Positions 11,064 through 23,689 are shown, numbered from the stretch's first letter. The stretch: DNA of 64,000 nucleotides from Rhipidocladum racemiflorum (GCA_036346355.1 CM070571.1:45714293-45778292); one strand, 5' to 3'. Notes: generated by a model not told the origin, from the sequence alone. Made by a program: numbers and translations.

Positions 11064-11312
11064 TCTCTACTATATAAAGTGAGAGTTTCTTCCCAAGTCA
11101 CATTAATTGCCCTGCTTAATTGCTCTACTTAATTGCCCTGCTTAATTGCCCTACGCAAGAAACGAAGCGTTGCTTTAATTAGCCAGCTTTTGCAAGAAAC
11201 GAAGCGTTAAAGATAGATGTTTGATCTTATGAAATAGTATTTTTTTATTTTTTAATCTTTATTTTTCGTTATCAATTTTGTTTTTCGTAGCAACGCACAG
11301 GCATATAACTAG
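11064..11312 (+). mobile_element. Small non-autonomous Helitron
   Basis: 249 bp, beginning TCTCTACTATATAAAG and ending CGTAGCAACGCACAGGCA, four to five bases, CTAG at 11309-11312. The flanks are A and T. The interior carries repeated CCCTGCTTAATTGC-like blocks and is an inverted relative of 9880-10140. No coding capacity. Confidence 0.83.
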
Positions 11313-11818
11313 TAAGATATCAATTTGGAGTTAATAAGATATCAATTTGACCGTTAAATTACTCATTATCATTTTCATATATCCTGTTAGAAAAACGTGC
11401 ACTTATGTGATTAGTTTAATTCCTAAATAGTGCTCACAATAAGTACAGCATATATACAAGTCATATTTGGAACTACAAATAGTAGTATGATCACATATTA
11501 CAAATTCAAATACACATCTCATATATATGTGCTAACAGGATAATACCACGAATAGGAACACTACTAGAACACATAAACAACATTGCCTTGAATTGTTGAT
11601 ATACCAGTTTTTCTGTGGAAATATGTTAGGGTTGAACATCCATCTAGAACCAAAAGCTATATTCATCTGCGACTACACAATAGATTATTGCTTGAATTAG
11701 CAGTTTTCTATGGATAAGTTTCACTTAGGACTTAAGCTCATACTTGCCTGTGGATAGACTACCCCTCGGTCGAAACACGGACTATGGTTCTTAAGCCCTC
11801 TCAGTAGCAATTGGCGGA
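11313..11818. other. AT-rich intergenic stretch
   Basis: No gene or assignable repeat seen between the Helitron cluster and the target duplication of the MULE. Confidence 0.6.
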
Positions 11819-11828
11819 CATACATTCA

Positions 11829-12030
11829 GGAAAAAAACCTAAAATATACAACATGTAAATGATAAATTGCAAAAATATACATGAAATAAGGAAAATATCA
11901 AAAATACCACCGCCGCCGCCGTGCCATGTGGCGGCCGCCACGCCACACGGCGGCTGCCACACCCCCTGGCGGTAGCCCTGGCTGCCGCCACCCCCCACGG
12001 CGGCAGCCAGGTGCCCCCCCCCCCACACGC
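11829..12030 (+). repeat. Left terminal repeat of the MULE
   Basis: Terminal GGAAAAAAAC, an AATATACAACATG box, then a GC-rich block from about 11910 built of GGCGGC/GCCGCC inverted pieces. It is the degenerate counterpart of 27050-27232 in reverse orientation. A further copy of the terminal box (GGGAAAAACGGTGAAATATA) sits inside at 12912 and may be the end of another, nested or deleted, family member. Confidence 0.65.
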
Positions 12031-14334
12031 TACCACGTGTCCATGTTTAATATTTTGTTACTTTCGTTTTTTTTTTTGATTAAAATTCGTATTTTATACA
12101 AGTGTCTACTCATAATTCCAAAACGATACAATATTTTGGCGTATTTACAGTATGAATCACTCACCTATTCTTCCGGATTATATGTATCTGCGAGAGTAAT
12201 TTTTTCTATGATTATTTTTATCTGATGAATCACATAATCAGGTTAGGATTAGAGCTTGTGTTTGGAATAAGATTGCGATTAGTTTTTTTATTAGCATTCA
12301 GATCGAAGTTTGAGCGGCTAGAGGTAATGCAGGTAGTCCAACACTGGTCTTTGCTTCATTCACAAAAGATTTGTTTGTTCGACGTTGTGATAGATTCCAC
12401 GAAATATTCAAATTTGCATGCAGCTTGCTGTCGTCGAGACCCTCGTTTTGACGTGCAATTCACGGGTGAAACGGATCGGATATGGACCGAAAATCACTCA
12501 TATTGTATTTGATCCATATAATTTTATCGAACCGGATTTGGACACGGATAGTGCCTCGTTCTAATATGGAAAATATAAGAACGAATACGGATAAAATAGG
12601 TTCGGATAATCATTGGAACAGATATTTTCGAATATCGTCTCATATGAGCGGTTAGATTCATCAGCTAATTGACGGATGACACACTACATCTTACAATAGT
12701 ATAGATGGCAGTTATTTATAGTATATCATTATATTATGTAAAAATAACTCATACAATAGATTATCTATAATACCGTCTCATTCTCCTTTATCCTTCTTTG
12801 GTTTCTTCCGTATCACTTAAAATTTAGTGGAATGTTAGACTTTACCACTGTATAGGACATTACCGTCCGTCATTCGCGTCCATATTCGAGCGGTTGACTA
12901 TGTTAGGAGGTGGGAAAAACGGTGAAATATACAACATGTAAAAAAAACTGTAGAAATATACAACAAGAAATAAAAATAGCAAAACCGAAGCGGTTCTGCC
13001 ACAGCGTTTTTTAATTTTTATCTCATTATTTCGCTGAATTTTTTTAGTTTTCTCTGGTTATTCGACCGGATCCGATTGAAATGCAAATACCTTTCGCTAT
13101 AGAACTCAAAATTTAATAAAAAAACTTTATAATTTTTCGCAAAAGCATATGAATTAAGAATATGCTTTCGAGTTGTAGTTATAATTGTTTTTATTGTACA
13201 TTGTACCGATAATTGTGTAATAAATTTTTTGAGACTTCGTGTAGTTTTGGTCAAAGATGGGCAGAAATAAGAAGGCACTAAATTACGTACGGCTTACGAA
13301 TGGTAAACAACAATGGCATATACCGGAGTAAACCTAACATGCCTTAGGGAAAGGGAATAACAAGAAGGACCCTTGTCGTACATTTTACTGAGAGCAGCGA
13401 GGATATTTTCCCTTACGCAATCCTTCGACTCCTGCCGCCTGGCCCTAGCTGCCCTCTCACGCTTTCTCTACTTTTCGCCTCCTCTCCATTTGCATGGCGC
13501 TGCCTTTCGGCCTCCTACGTGCAAGCATCTGTTCCAGACATCGCTTTGCGCTTCTCCTCGATCCTGCTCACACCACTGCCGCTCCACCATAGCCCTCCGA
13601 TGCGAGTACTCCCAATTCCGCATCCTTTCCATCTCGAGAGTTTGTTCGCGTCGTAGAATCGGATGAACTCGCATGATGGAGGCTGCAATTGGTCACATCA
13701 CATGGTGTTAGACACATGCAGGTTTGATGCAACACTAAATGCGAGTATGAACATACCGGGCTTCTCCGCCGCAGCCGCATCCCCAGCGTTGGATCAGAGT
13801 CGTGGTTGCGGCAACACCAGTAACGCATACCGTATGTGTAAGAGTTTTCTATGGAATGACGGAAGCGGCACGGATCCCGTGATAGGCACATGGGGACCTC
13901 CGTGCCGTCCGGGGATGGTTTGGACAACGCTTTGTGCCTTGGGGCGAGGAAACTCCATTGGTCTTTGCTCGTTTGGATTGCGGGGATGGTTTGTTGTATT
14001 GGCGTGATCGTTCGGTTGATGCAATGCTGGGAAGCCAGGAAGGGGGTTAAATAGCCTGAATTGATAAAGCGACAGACTTGAAGCAAGAACGAATCCGCGA
14101 GCATCGGATTCCTTTGCAGCTCTGCCTGTGCTTGGAAGCGACAAATGCATGCAGCTTTGTAGCTGGTAGGGAGGTGCGGTCAAGGCTTTGGCAGCTATGC
14201 TTTGACAGGACGACTAAGGCATTCTCTGCCACGCATGCATTTGATGACATGATATGTCCTGCCGGCTTTGGCAGCAGTGCTTTGACATGACGTCTCAGGC
14301 CAATGCAATGAAAGTTTGGATGATGACAACGTAA
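12031..14334. other. MULE interior without recognised genes
   Basis: AT-rich sequence, with the internal terminal-box copy at 12912. From 13370 to 14290 composition becomes more GC-rich with open frames on both strands (longest 178 codons, minus, 13568-14104). None shows a domain, compositional coherence or splice context that I recognise, so no gene is called. Confidence 0.4.
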
Positions 14335-15292
14335 GGGCTAATTATAATAGTCGCTGAAAAATATGACAACTTAGGCATATTCGGCCGGCCGTGAAATATC
14401 ACGTTTGAGTCCATTTTTTCGGAAGAATGCAGCTGATTTGCTCTTCAGTATAATGACTACGATATTATGGAAAAATATTGTAATTACACCTTCCGTTGAA
14501 TGTATTTTCGTATAGTTGAAAAGGGCTCATTATAACGGTCGCGATAAAATATGACAACTTAAGCATATTCGGCCGGCCGTAAAATATCACGTGTGAGTCC
14601 ATTTTTTCGGAAGAATGCAGCTGATTTGCTATTCTGTATACTGACTACGATATTATGGAAAAATATTGTAATTACACCTTCCGTTGTATGTATTTTCGTA
14701 TAGTTGAAAAGGGCTAATTATAAGGGTCGCGAACAAATATGACAACTTAAGCATATTCGGCCGTAGTAAAATATCACGTGTGAGTCCATTTTTCGGAAGA
14801 ATGCAGCTGCTTTGCTCTTACGATATCCTGACTATGATATTATGGAAAAATATTGTAATTACACCTTCCGTTGTATGTATTTTCGTATAGTTGAAAAGGG
14901 CTAATTATAAGGGTCGCGAACAAATATGACAACTTAAGCATATTCGGCCGGCCGTAAAATATCACGTGTGAGTCCATTTTTTCGGAAGAATGCAGCTGAT
15001 TTGCTCTTCACTATACGGACTACCGTATTATGGAAAAAAAATGTAATTACATCTTCCGTTGTATGTATTTCAGGCAAGTTGAAAAGGGCTAATTATAATA
15101 GTCGCGTACAAATATGACAACTTGAGCATAATCGGCAGGCGGTAAAATGTCCCGTTTGAGTCCGTTTTTTTGGAAGAATGCAGCTGGATTGCTCTTCACT
15201 ATACGAAGTACCATATTTTGCAAAAATATTTTAATTACACCTTCTGTTGTATGAATTTTCGGATAGTTGAACAGTGCTAATTATAATAGTCG
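14335..15292 (+). repeat. 188-bp tandem repeat array, about five units
   Basis: Unit starts (GGGCTAATTATAA or a variant) fall at 14335, 14523, 14711, 14898, 15086 and 15274, a period of 187-188 bp. Each unit contains ATATGACAACTTAAGC, TATTCGGCCGGCCGT, a near-constant AAAATATCACGTGTGAGTCC, GGAAGAATGCAGCTG and TTACACCTTCCGTTG. Units differ by scattered substitutions, the last being the most diverged. The array lies downstream of the GRF gene, inside the MULE. No coding potential. Confidence 0.93.
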
Positions 15293-15591
15293 CGAAAAGT
15301 GGTTATCGGCTACGATACTTGGGGATATTGCGGTACTACAATTTACTTGTAAAGAAAGGTGTAAACGAAATTTATGTGTACAGAACGGTAGTCCGTATAT
15401 CATATATCAAATCTCATCCATTCTAAAAAAAACAATAGTAAACATATGTGACGCATACAAAATATGAGATATATTTAATATACTATAATATTGATGCATA
15501 AACATGAGAGAGAATAGATAACACAAATGGAACGATTGCATTGCACGACATAGATTAATAAAGTTAACATAATTGACGCATATTGCATGAT

Positions 15592-16135
15592 CTAGTTCGC
15601 AATTGCAGACAAAATTATCACAAGGATAACTACATACAGCATCTTCTCTACCCACTTGATATGATCTAAAATGCACTCCACCTTTAATGTCAGCATGTTA
15701 AGCCTCTCCTCTAGCGTTGGGTTCATCCTCTGCTCGAGTGTTGGGTCCATCCGCTGCTCTACGCCGGGGAGCATCCCCGCTGGTGCTGCGGTACTACGAC
15801 ACTCCATCGATGTATTCAGGTGTACGCCTTGAAAATATTGACATCCTCGCATCGCATAACGATGTCAACATATTTTCAGACCGTGTAAAGAGCTGTGAAC
15901 TCATAAGAGACTACTCGAAGAAGAGAACAATCATCATAGGCTGGAGAAATCGTAGTACATTCCCACTTACAGAGTAATTAGGGCATTTATAAAACACCCG
16001 GCCGTAATTTGACGAAGTGGTGGAGTACAACACATTAGCTTCCACATGGCAATTAGGGCAATCGACCCGCCTAGCATTGGCAAGTGCAATGGCTCTCAGG
16101 TCATTCGAGCTCGACGTTTGAGACATGGCCTTCAC
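15592..16135 (-). CDS. GRF-type zinc-finger protein in the MULE (two exons)
   Basis: The ATG at 16135 starts MKAMSQTSSSNDLRAIA. A GRF zinc finger follows: CPNCHVEA, then YGRVFYKCPNYS, then after an intron RGCQYFQG. GRF fingers use Cys/His residues in this spacing to bind zinc and often nucleic acid. The donor after CCTAATTACTCT is a perfect GTAAGT (about 15976). The second exon, about 15850-15592, adds repeated EQRMxPTLE heptads (coiled coil) and a hydrophobic C-terminal helix MLYVVILVIILSAIA, possibly a membrane anchor. The 3' splice site could not be fixed in phase, so one small lesion or a non-obvious acceptor is possible. Similar small GRF proteins are common in plant genomes; the role in this element is unknown. 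Confidence 0.65.
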
Positions 16136-16348
16136 ACAATTGAAGAACGCACAAGTGTAATTAGGAAGAATAGGATATCAGCAAGGTAATGTACAATGTG
16201 ACTCACCGTACAAAATTTATTTTGTAAATAATACCTCTAAAACACGTAGCCGGAATGAAATACTGGAAAAAAAGAAAGCTAATCTACCAGTTCTCCTCTA
16301 CGCGCTATGGGGTTTGTAAACTCACTCAAACCTTTATGCACTCTGGGA

Positions 16349-16357
16349 TATTTATAG
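16349..16357 (-). promoter_or_regulatory. TATA box of the GRF gene
   Basis: CTATAAATA on the minus strand, about 215 bp upstream of the GRF start codon. It sits in a GC-richer promoter-like stretch at an ordinary distance. Confidence 0.5.
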
Positions 16358-16846
16358 GCAGGGAGCGAGGGAGGAACGACGCAGCTGGCGGCACATCAGC
16401 CTGCAGGGCGAGGGGCCAAGACAGGCAATCAGCAGGTGGCAGCGTGTGCAGTGTGCTGCGGGGGGCCTGGCTGTAGAATCGCTGCAGCTGGCAGTGGCTT
16501 GGGAGTGGCGACCAGGTGGCGTAACGTTAGCGCACGCGGTTTAGGGGACGGGACATGAAAGCGGCACGTGGCACCAACTGTGAACCACCTGTCGAAGATA
16601 AGCAATTAGACCCTCCAGCAAAAGGCGTTTGCAGCAAGCTAGATAATCCAAAGTTGGCACCAAATGTCTCAGTGAACGCATTGTCGAAGGCACGCGATTT
16701 CCATCGATTTGGGGGGAGCGCTCTGCCCGTATCCAAACGTCTGCTGGGAGCTTTGCATGTGATGGGACATGAGGCTGGCTATGTCCACAGCTTTGGGCAG
16801 GGAATCCCTCCCATAGTCAGCCAGAATGCTTTATACAGCTTTCATT

Positions 16847-16925
16847 GCGGGTGACAGGTCGTGCAGCTTTGTTTGCGGGTGACAGGTCGTGCAGCGTTGT
16901 TTGCGGGTGACAGGTCGTGCAGCTT
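16847..16925 (+). repeat. 28-bp tandem repeat, three units
   Basis: GCGGGTGACAGGTCGTGCAG plus an eight-base spacer is repeated at 16847, 16875 and 16903 almost without change. It lies within the MULE between the PMD and GRF genes. Confidence 0.9.
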
Positions 16926-17907
16926 ACGATACTTAGTGTTATTGCGCAATTATAATTTACATGGAAAGAAAGGTGTATATGAAATATTTTTGCAGAACAT
17001 GATTTCATGAAAAAAAACATTGGCATATGAGTGTCAAACACTTATTTTAAACTTGGCTCAAAAAGTGAATCTAGCGCTGTTTTCTGTTGGAGGACTTAGC
17101 CAATTTGGTTGGTTTGCTTGGGGGGTATTTTGGGGAGATGAAAGTGTGGGTTATGTGGTGTGGGTGGCAGCCACTTCATTCCCAAACTGTGAGCTGTTCC
17201 CTCTTCTTCCTCCCTCCACCACACAACCGCGAGATGAAAGTTTGCTTGGTCGGGCAGATTTTTTGCTCTCAGTTTTCTGCAAATTCGAGCTACTTAGAGG
17301 CCGAATTGGAGTTTACATTTGCTTACGAAGTTGTAGAGGGTGAAATTATCTAGCATCTCCAACTGGAATCAATCCATTTGGACATTCCATTAGAAAGTTA
17401 TGCCGTGTTTAGTTTCGACTGTCCGAAATGGACGAAATTGGTGAATTGGATATTGAGCTGCGAATTTGAATTAATTGAAGGCCGAATTTGGAAAAAAATT
17501 TGCCTGAGAACTTGTAGGGAATTTCGAGTAGATTTCAAAAATGTATTTGTTTGCTTATTTTGGATGAATCTGGAGTAAGTTATGCCGGTTTGAAGGAGTG
17601 CCCAGATTTAAAAAAAACAATAGAAGCTCAAAATCCCCAATTTCGGTTTTTGTCTTCAATCGCAAATGGGCTCAAAATACCACATCGCATAATTTATTGC
17701 AAGAAATAGGAATATTAGTCAAAGACGTAGCAAATATTGTTTTCACACGATGCATGCAAATTACGCCAATTAAAGGCCTCAGTACAACTAAGTGGCAAAG
17801 ACAACTTAGTGCCATAATACATTTCATTCCGAGCACAATCTTGCACATATTAAAACATTACATTGAAAGAAAAATAATGCAGACGAACGGGTTGATCAAT
17901 AACCGGT
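16926..17907. other. MULE spacer between PMD and GRF genes
   Basis: No gene recognised. Two related segments (GAGGCCGAATTGGAG near 17298, GAAGGCCGAATTTGG near 17478) suggest an old internal duplication. Several short open frames on the plus strand lack any recognisable domain. Confidence 0.4.
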
Positions 17908-20371
17908 TCAACGGCCTTCTGGGTTAGTGTTCCCCCTTCCTCTTCCCCTGCGCGTCCCCCTACCATGACGTTCCTGGTTATCGTAGTCGGACGGTGTGAA
18001 ATTTTGGGGCCGTTGGGGGATACGTAGTCCAGCCGCCTGCGCTGGACCTAACCGTGCACCTCGCGTTGCAGCGTCGAATCGCACTGGGGGGACCGCGTAC
18101 GACGTGCCGCTGTGGATGCCCCATCCAGCCATCGACTGGTCTGCATGGTACCCTGATGCGCGGAGTACGTCCGGAGGCTGGTGCTCCTGCCAGTTTGATC
18201 CACCGGCCTCCTCGGGGTTACTGGGACGCGAATGCAACCCTAGGGATTGCAAATACGTCGTCGCGAGCAAATCTGTGAATGTAGTCCCCGATGCCATAAG
18301 GTCATCGTACGCCCTCGACACGTCCTCCCATGTTTGTTCTTGCTGACCGGGGGTACTAAAAGACTCCTACGGCAATGTTGGGGACGGTGACATGTTGATG
18401 TGTACTGCTCCTTGAACGGTCGCCCCAGCACCTATTTCCAGCGTAGCCGCCTCTATGGCCGGCGCTCTCATGGCTCGGGACCGGACGAAGTCGATGCTCT
18501 GGTTGGTCTTGGCGCCGAGGAGGCACAGGCGTTACGCGTCGATCCATGGACATGCTCCTCATCAGGGGGCTCTGTGCAGGCTGCTCCTAGTCAGGTACAT
18601 CCTCGTCATCACGTTGGGTAGACGGTCTATGGCCACCAACATCTTTGACCGCAGGGCTTATGCGGTGGACCGTGCGGCGAAGAAGGTTCCGTAAAGGATT
18701 GCTTGATTGACGTTCTTTGCGCTTTGTATTTGCGTGAGGATCTCGTCCGCCTGGTCATGCATGTACTCCGCCTCACGCCTCTGCAAATTACAACGAATCG
18801 AATGTTTAATTGGGTATATCCCCCGTTTTTAATATGTGATAGGTGCGATCCGTACAGTGTGTGCATGCGCTCTGCGTACTCCTCAGCATAGCCATGTTGC
18901 ACTGGCATCGCCACACCCCTGTCTAGGAGCACCGCCCGTGTGCGAGGTCTGTACCAGTCAAGGTACCCAAGTGTGTCCGTCTCGTGGGCTGCGCCTGATG
19001 GGTTCCAGACGTCCTCAGTGGCCATCGAGTTCCACCTCTCAATATGCCGGCTATTCCGTGCGACCCAGTTGTAGTTGTGCCCCGATGTACTCCTCCTGCG
19101 GATCAATCCAACACGTTATTAATGGTTTGCACAGTAAACATGAAAGTAATGTGACATGTAGCGACATACCCATGGGAGCTTTCGGAGTCTGTCGGAGGCG
19201 GTGGAGGGAAAGACTGCCGGTACCCAAATTGGCGCTGAACGCGCTCCGGAGAGTATGGCTCAACGGCACTCATGCACAGGAGGAAGCATTTCGTCATCCA
19301 ATAATGAGGCTCCCCCGTGCACAGATTGGAGATATGGCCTCCCGACGCAACCTCCTCCGCGGCCTGGGTGGAAAAGGGATCCCACGTGACCTGCCGATGT
19401 CGGGAAGTCTAGGTCCCCACGAGGCGAGGGTAGGAGCCACGGTCGATTCTGGGCCCATCGGAGTCTGGCATGCATCCATTTGTAACCCAAGGTTGGCCTT
19501 GCGAGTGGATGCACGTTAGCTTCATCGACGGACCTTTGGGTAGTACCGCTTTGACACTCTTGGTCACGCTATGGGTAGGTACGACCAGGACCACAATCAG
19601 AGAAGCCAGGGGCAACCTCCCATTATTGAAGTTGGCTGCGGCCGTGGCGGGCACACATCTCGCGATATGTGTCTGCGAGAACCGCCGAGCCTCAGTAGTA
19701 GAAGTCCGGTGCGCATCTTCGCACTGCTCGGCTAATTCGAGCGACCCAAACGAGGTGGGGGCAGCGGAATCACCATTTCCGTTTGTAAATAAAATTCTGC
19801 AAGGAGGAAATAGAGGTACACCTCGAAATGCCTATTTATCGACCAGGTCGGCGTTTTGAGACATGGTCCACCTCGGAGGCTGTCTAGCCATGTGAAAGAG
19901 ACTCACGATCACGATTCCCGTGTACGTTGTGCCAAACCTGCATCGAAGAAAATCACATGTTAGGAAATCACGTTAGCTCCCAGATAAGTGTGTTCGGTGT
20001 GCTTTCACATTTATTACCTTTCCTCTACATAGTTCTTCCATGCCTCTTTGGAGGGCTTGTGCACTACGAGGGGTTTACCGGAAAGTGGAAGGCCAAATAA
20101 CATGGCGACATCTTTGAGGGTCACCGTCATCTCGCCGAAGGGGAGGTGGAAAGTATGCGTCTCCTGACGCCATCTGCCGACCAACGCGGTGATAAGGGCC
20201 CTGGCCCAGCCTAGGCATCGGGGTCCACTGGCCCCTTCCTTCGTAGGCTCCACGCACCATAAATGCGAAAGCTAACAGGCCCGTCCGTCCCAGGCCGTAT
20301 ATGAACTGAGGGTCCAATGTCTTAATGTTACGGGAGCCACGCATGCGGAGAGTGTTAAGCTGCAAGGACAA
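17908..20371 (-). pseudogene. Plant mobile domain (PMD) gene of the MULE, frameshifted
   Basis: PMD pieces occur in order on the minus strand. N-terminal: LNTLRMRGSRNIKTLDPQF (about 20360-20300). After a frame change comes the signature WARALITALVGRWRQETHTF and LPFGEMTVTLKDVAMLFGLP (about 20190-20090). Then VTWDPFSTQAAEEV and CFLLCMSAVEPYSPERVQRQ (about 19390-19230), then GYLDWYRPRTR (about 18960). A Gln/Pro/Gly-rich tail with RGRGRGNTNPEGR ends at 17908. PMD proteins related to Arabidopsis MAIN/MAIL1 occur both as host genes and inside MULEs. Some frame changes may be introns, but the one after FMVRGAYEG looks like a genuine break. It is co-oriented with and downstream of the transposase. 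Confidence 0.75.
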
Positions 20372-20728
20372 AGCAAGTAAACGTGACCGAGCATAACGAA
20401 GGTACGTACGCTTGCGATACGTTACGACAGTGTAGTAATGACGTTACCGTCTGGCCGGAGGCCCACTTCCGGGCCCTGTGGTCGTCATCATACTTCGATC
20501 GCAATAGCTCTGGCAACTCCATCACAAGCCTGCATAATCTCCATGGAATGAAACAATGAAATACAAAAAAATGACTTCAGAAGAAATTAGAAAACCACTG
20601 TACATACCAAAAGAAATTTAGGTTCATAAATTACATAACTGAAATTTCACGAAGAGAATGCAAAATGAAGGTAGTAAGAAGATGTTGCATGTCTAATGCG
20701 TATAGTTGAAATATTACATTGGACAACA
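20372..20728. other. Spacer between transposase and PMD gene
   Basis: About 350 bp, partly AT-rich, with no recognised coding sequence. It probably holds the transposase 3' end and the PMD 5' region. Confidence 0.4.
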
Positions 20729-23189
20729 TCACCCTCTGTTTGGGCAGCCTCTACGGTCATGCCCTGTCTGCCTGCAGATGCGACAACGCCGAAGGCCATC
20801 GTCTCGCTGAGATGCATCCATGTCACCCTCAAATCGCGCGGAACGCGGTCTACCCGGCGTATCGCGCCTTAGTGTGGGGTACGGGAGCCACGTAGGGGGT
20901 TCGGAGGTCTTGTAGTTCGTGCCGATGTTGAACGGTTCGAAATGCCCCATCGATGTTGCTCTAACGGCATCCATACGGTAGTACGGTGTGACATATTGTG
21001 TGCCGTCGTTGTCCCCCATATCACGGCACGCTGCTAGCACGTGCGAGCAGGGGATGTGCTCTAGGCGAGGCTTGTTGCATGTGTAGGTCGCCTCATACAG
21101 GCCGAGCTGGCCTCTCTGGTTTGTGTCCCCCGCGGAGTATCCCGAACGGTGCTTGCGCTTGCACTCGACGAGAAAAATGTTCTGCGCAGGGTCCATCATG
21201 CGCGTGCGGTGGAATTGAGCTTTCTGCCTACGACGCTGCAACAAAGCCTCGACACGGGGAGCGAAGGTTGAGCCGCAGTTGTACGCCGCCCTTTGGCGAT
21301 CAACAAAGTATTTCGCGGTCCTAAAAAATGTGAGCTCAATGATTGGGCAAATGGGTAGGCAACGAGCCCCCCGCAGCACATTATTGTACGACTCGGCAAA
21401 GTTCATCGTCATGATGGAGTATCTGCAGAAGAGAAGCATACCGCTTAGGTGCAAAATAGTCTTGATCAAATGATGTGGTACCGTACTAGAGAGGGCATTA
21501 TCTTACCGAGCACCGTTTGTATCGTGCGCCCAGGCCCATCTCTCAGCGGGTTTACGAGCTATCCATTGAGCGAATGTCATCTTGCGCCGTACGGAGACCT
21601 CCGAGCCACCAATTACCTGTGTGCCCTCCCTGGTCTCTTCCGCCACCAGTTCCTTTGAGCGCTCGTTCAGCTGGTTAAATATCGTATCGAACTTGCGCAG
21701 TTGGTTTTGCATGCATAGGGTTTTGAATAGCTTCACCATGTTCTTGTTCATGCACATGGTGTATGTGTTCGCCTCAGGTGACGCATGCACCATCTACGTT
21801 GGACGTCTCTCCACAGGCAAGGGCAATCTTCATCTTCCGCCATTCTATCGAGGGCGTTCAGCAGCCCTGCATTACGGTCCGATACGACGCACACCCCGGC
21901 CCTATCCCGCACCACACGGGTCTTCACCAGGGACAGGAACCAGTACCAGCTGTCGTTGCTTTCGCTCTCGACCATGGCGACGCCCGTAGTAGTAGCTGGT
22001 TGTTTGCATCGGCGACTATGGCGGTAAGAAGGGTGCCATTGTCTTGGCCGGATAGAAATGTTCCATCCACGCATATAACAGGGCGGCGATTCTTTGAATG
22101 CCGTGATGCATGGACGAACGCCCGTAACACCCTGAGGAGGTAGTAGTGTTACGGAGCGATCGTTCCATCGGAAGCTACCGCAGGTTCAACAAAGAATAGC
22201 ATATTCGGAGCCCAGGTTTGTTGCAGCTATCCGCCTCAGTAGGCGTGGAGCCCAATTGAATGACTCCATGAAACTACCAAACATCATTTTCAAAGCCATC
22301 TGCTTTGCTCGCCAAGCCTGTAGGTAGGTTATGGACATCCCTGTCCTATTCTGCATCTCAGCAATTATGGTTGCGGGCCTGAGACTAAGGTCGGCCTTCA
22401 GCACGTCTAACAGGATTTGCGCGATGAATCTTGATTTCACCACGCCGCTTGTGTTCCGAACAAGCGCCTCTGTGCATGCGTGCGGTGTGTAGCGGCATAT
22501 AATGAAATGGTTCTGATGTTTAGGGCGCTGAGCACGAACATAGAATCCGCACTGCTGCCCTTTCTTACATTTAAGCTCGAAGCAGGTCGGGTCCGAGCGA
22601 TGCACACGGTGGTCACGCCGGGTCAGCACGGCGTAATTATTGCAGAAGTGCATCGCTTCGTCCTTTGTGGCAAACTCCTGCTCGAGTTCTATGTCGCTAT
22701 GGTCTTGCCCACGCTTAGAAATATCCTCCAAGCGGCCTAGAACACAGTTGGCCGGGTCCAAATGAGTGCAAAAAGCGATTGCTGGCCCCGGGTCCTCATC
22801 TTCGTCAGGACCATCACCATAAGTAGGGTGAGGGTCATCCCCTAGGGCATCCGCATCAACCTCAGGGACGGGCGCATCCGTCTCGCCAGTCCCTGCCAAG
22901 CCCCCTTGACCGGGGACTTGCTGCGAGCTCATGGCAATTTCCTCTTCGGGCTCGGGTTGTTCGTCCGCATTGACCCCCATGTCCTCCTCCTGGGCTCGGC
23001 TCGTCCCTGCCTCCCAGTAGTGCGAGGGACCAGCTTCACGTAAACACCTAGTGCGAACCCTTCCTGTGCGGCCTTCTCCATGTAGAACTGCCAGGCACTC
23101 GTTCTACGGAGCTCGAATAGGCTGTACACGTTAAGCAAGCTATTTGGCACTACATGTGGCCTAACCCCATCTACCACGAGCTTGTACAA
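20729..23189 (-). pseudogene. mudrA-type MULE transposase, broken
   Basis: N-terminal exon region LLNVYSLFELRRTSAWQFY (23189-22929) precedes an acidic stretch and the MuDR domain FATKDEAMHFCNNYAVL ... CKKGQQCGFYVRA (22980-22186). The catalytic core has the first Asp in VICVDGTFLSG (about 22070), the second Asp in VVSDRNAGLLNAL (about 21880), and the Glu in MNFAESYNNVL (about 21400). The SWIM zinc finger (CNKPRLEHIPCSH, about 21040) and a CCHC knuckle (CRICRQTGHDRRGC, about 20750) close the protein. Lesions visible: a frame break after GSEYAIL (about 22190), a TAA shortly after, and another frame break after DANNQLL. An intron probably separates DTNGAR (21503) from YSIMTMNF. All signature residues survive although the frame does not. 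Confidence 0.85.
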
Positions 23190-23689
23190 TGTACGGTCAA
23201 CACTAAGAGCGTGCGGCCGCTCTTGCTATCAGACGCAACTCTATCGGTGGATTTAGGGTTGTCTCTATGTGTGCGCAATTATGCATGCTGACAAATGGGC
23301 CCTGCAAATTTGCGGGCTCCCCCCCATGCCATATATGAAGCGGAATAGCCATCGAGGACTGTAGCATTACATAATTGTAGTCATCAATAATTGCACACAC
23401 GCACCGCTAACATATTTAAACATATTGGCATTACTGAAATTTTAATTACGAAAGAATTAATGTTATGGTTACGTACAGTTCAAATGTATGCCAACATATA
23501 ATTATATATATGTTATATAATATACTATCACAAGACATATACAGTTTATGAAATCCTAAAACCGCATTCCACACTCTTAATATCATGTAAAATACTACTA
23601 CACAGAAAGACATTGTATACTTTACATTTAAGGCTCGTACGAACTAAGTAAAACAAATATACGTAGCTAACAAATTAATTGGCTGTTTT
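23190..23689. other. MULE 5' region, no gene
   Basis: Upstream of the transposase coding pieces. AT-rich from 23400. No domain seen; probably 5' leader or intron of the transposase transcript. Confidence 0.4.

Noticed and set aside
13568..14104. 178-codon minus-strand frame inside the MULE
   Set aside because: No recognisable domain and overlapping frames of similar length on the other strand; kept only as unassigned sequence.
14335..15292. Regularly spaced repeats resembling a CRISPR array
   Set aside because: The whole 188-bp unit is repeated without variable spacers, in plant DNA within a MULE; it is a tandem repeat.
18836..19519. 227-codon plus-strand frame
   Set aside because: Antisense to PMD coding segments whose conserved motifs are readable on the minus strand.
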